Positions 61,364 to 64,000 of a stretch of DNA of 64,000 bases are shown here, piece by piece. The notes below the pieces were generated by a model. That model was not told the origin of the DNA. It did not search any database and saw nothing but the letters and a program-made list of their open reading frames with translations. A program made the position numbers and the translations under genes. Within the stretch, counting starts at the first letter, position 1. Every line of letters begins with the position of its first letter. The DNA is taken from assembly GCA_003993805.1 (NCBI GenBank), contig RSEF01000002.1, positions 98,361,676 through 98,425,675 on the forward strand, read 5' to 3'. The stretch is from Himantopus leucocephalus (lineage: Eukaryota; Chordata; Aves; Charadriiformes; Recurvirostridae).

Positions 61364-64000
61364 ACTCTCACTTTCTCTTTCCGCTCACGAAAATGCAGCC
61401 CAGCAAGCAGATCACCTTATTTCCTTATGCAGTGCTGGTACAGGGCAAAGCACAGATACTGAAAAGTAATATGAGACCTGCCTTTTAAATAAATTCAGAT
61501 GTAATGCTGTATAAGATTAAGCAAAACACAGAGCAAAAACGAACAGAAGTGACAGCAGAAAAGAGATGTTGGTGCTTTGTTTCTGAATAATGAAGCCAGA
61601 CAGGCAAGGATGATGAATTCTACTAGTTACTATCAATTAATTGATTGACTTGGGCTGGAAGTACTAATATATCTCCATCCTCTGGCATAAGGTGTTTCAG
61701 ATTGTCTTCCAGGAGCAGCTGCCTTGACAAAGAAAGCAGGTCATTGAGGGTTACAGAATGGTTTTAAGGCACGGGTGAAATTTGTGGGAAAATTCAGAAA
61801 TGGTCTTCACATTTTGAAGCAACTAGTTGGGCTTGAGGCAGGCAATTGTCCCAGACTATTGGAGCAATTTATACCTTCAAAATCTGAAATGGAACAGCAT
61901 GGGAATAGGTTGGTGAGCTATCTTGTAAGAAAGTCCCCTTGTCTGATTTTTGGTTCTCGTCCCTCCACCCACCCCACCCCTAGCATTCCAACACTGGAGA
62001 GCAGATGGTGAGCCTCAGAAAACAAATGTAAGAGACGGATTTTAGATTGCCAGAAACAATTGCATTGTGGTATATTTTAAAGTTCAGAGTGAGATGCCCC
62101 CTCTCAAGCCACTGCCTTCAGTCAGCATTTCAGTTTTGCTACAAATACCAGCCTACAGCTGGCACTGGAACTTCAGCTCAAATTAAATAAGTCCCTGGTT
62201 GTGAATTAATACCTGTCCATTGCCACGGCTCTGAAGTGTTTCATAAACAAGCAGTGGAATTTATTTGTGCCTTTGAACTATTTGCACACAAATGGAACAC
62301 AGATATCAGACTCCCTTCACCAGTGCTGGCTTAGGAAGATGCAGGCTGCTGGGTCAGGACAACATGAAGCTCTGCTGAAGCACTGCCATGGATGGAAGGT
62401 ACACTGCAGAGATGTTCTGAGTCACAGGTAAAATGTGGTCCTGTTCAGATAACAGAACTCTTCACAAAAGTGATATTTTTAAGACCTCATTTTGTAATGA
62501 CTTCTTTTTCCGACCTGCAGCTTTCCTTTGGGGAAAGGCTCTCTTTCCTCATGATAAGAATGATCTTCAAGTGAAGGTCTTCAGGCTTCTCTGGAGCTGG
62601 ATTGCACCTTCAGACTTTGTAGAAGAATGCTCCAGGGCTTTTTCAGACAATACTGACTAGAAACAAGTGTCAGGAGGACTGGAAGAGGGCAAAGAGAGGA
62701 CTATGTGACTCCTCTGACTGGTGCAAGAATTATGAGGCTGTTCAGATGCATGCTTTTCATCTTTTGGGGGACATAAAAGACAGATGAGGTGAAGGGTTCC
62801 AAAGGAATTATGCTGGGCATCCAGATGTTGCTCCAAGTTTCTTACACTATTTTTTCTGAGTGATAACATAAAACTTTTTACTGTGACCTGCCTTACGTCA
62901 GAACAATGCCACATATCTTTTGTGTAATATTTTTAATCAATGACACCAGAAAAAAATGTTCCAACAGTAAAATGGTTTTTTTCAGGGACTCAGAAATTTT
63001 GACTCAATGAACAGTTTATAACTGAATATACTTATTATGTATACTATTTAAAGCATGTATATGTACATATAGAAGAGCATAAATCATTCAGCAATGTGTT
63101 CAATAAATCTATAGGCAGCAAATGTTATTTTTATAATCCATTTAACTTGTTTTTCCCCCCAATTCTGTGACTTTTCATTTCTGTTCCTCCAGCATTTAGA
63201 TTGAAATTGACCTTCCTCAGTTTAGGTACCAAATATGTCTTGGGCCCACTCACGTGTGAAGGAGCAGTAGAATTTTGAGAGGGAGGAAAGAGTTATAAAT
63301 TTAAGGAAAAAAATCCCCAAATTTAAGGCATGGGCATATGTAGACAGATATTAACAGGTGAAATGGGTTATGTCGTATTTGTAGCATCTCTGTCCACAGA
63401 AATACATAATTTTCATAATACATGGGAAAGATGAGGGAAAAACCTATCTCTCCTGAAGCCCGAGGGTGCAGCGTATCACTCTAAAAGACTTCTCCATAGC
63501 TTTTTTGTCAATGCCAAATGGATTACTTGCCAATGCAGACATGCTGAATACCAGGGAGTAAGTATAATACACATATATACACATATGAAAGATCAGAACG
63601 CACGTATCCCCAAATTAGTGGTCCAAGGGAATGAATCCTGCTTCTGCGATTCTCAAAAAGTCTCCAATATTTAGATTTATAAGTTCTTCTCCAATGTATT
63701 ATTGTATTCTGTTTAGGACGCTTATTTTTTTGTGTTCCAAATACATATTGCCCAAAATATATTTGACAACTTATCCAAAAATATTCAGTTGAAATTCTTG
63801 GTCTTTGAAGAAGAAAAATACAGTATGTTCATTTTAGACATCACTTAATTTCCATTTCCATAACTATTAGACAAAATAGCCCTATACCGGATTAGAAATA
63901 AATTCACATTTATATTGCTGTTAGCTACAATTCTAGTTTTTGGGTAGTGCATGCTTACATGTGAGTTTTAGGACCACATATTAAAATGTGTTTGTTTCCT
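61364..64000. other. Unique DNA, no gene seen
   Basis: No exon or known repeat. The part at about 62050-62330 is motif-rich and non-repetitive. TAAGGCACGGGTGAA at about 61766 resembles a miR-124 start but has no precursor around it. The remainder is AT-rich non-coding DNA. Confidence 0.5.

Noticed and set aside
61766..61786. TAAGGCACGGGTGAA, close to the mature miR-124 start
   Set aside because: The match breaks after the seed region, and the precursor's complementary 5' arm is not present upstream; no hairpin forms.
1..64000. CRISPR arrays, operons, ribosome-binding sites, phage or plasmid features
   Set aside because: The window is vertebrate nuclear DNA; no such structure is present.

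Overview
This 64 kb window reads as bird nuclear DNA from a gene-poor, AT-rich region. The strongest evidence is the repeats. There are two sizeable CR1 (chicken repeat 1) LINE copies on the + strand, at 8528-9278 and 48461-49536, a gap-truncated CR1 3' end on the - strand at 61214-61263, and an old CR1 remnant at 41005-41095. CR1 3' ends built from ATTCTATG-type octamers, together with a near absence of other interspersed repeats, are typical of avian genomes. I cannot name the species.

I recognise no host protein-coding gene, tRNA, rRNA, known microRNA precursor or CpG-rich promoter. The longest ATG frames outside CR1 are 170 codons (22218-22730 +) and 148 codons (3359-3805 +). Neither resembles a family I know. 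The window could be an intergenic desert or lie inside very long introns; the sequence alone does not decide this.

Layout: 1-8.5 kb is unique AT-rich DNA with (TA)n and (ATT)n tracts. CR1 copy 1 follows at 8.5-9.3 kb and is interrupted by a 100-N gap. The 13.0-13.4 kb stretch holds a perfect CCTTTGATCAAAGG palindrome (double TCF/LEF-type site). The 22.9-24.3 kb stretch holds a perfect DR1 nuclear-receptor element and an inverted T-box-like pair. A poly-G tract lies at 29.8 kb. An AT-rich microsatellite at 32.7-32.9 kb is written twice around a single N, almost certainly an assembly artefact. At 36.9 kb there is a fragment that looks like an old amniote dispersed repeat. A second 100-N gap lies at 43.0 kb. 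At 44.3-44.4 kb there is a 125-bp imperfect palindrome with an extra copy of its apex sequence just upstream. CR1 copy 2 is at 48.5-49.5 kb. A TAATTA-rich block resembling a developmental enhancer lies at 59.3-59.85 kb, and a third 100-N gap at 61.3 kb cuts a CR1 element.

No genes work together here. What can be described is decayed retrotransposons, low-complexity DNA, several possible cis-regulatory clusters and visible assembly seams. I found no clear undescribed biological system. The 44.3 kb foldback is the most distinctive unexplained structure. All regulatory calls are motif readings without conservation or chromatin data.
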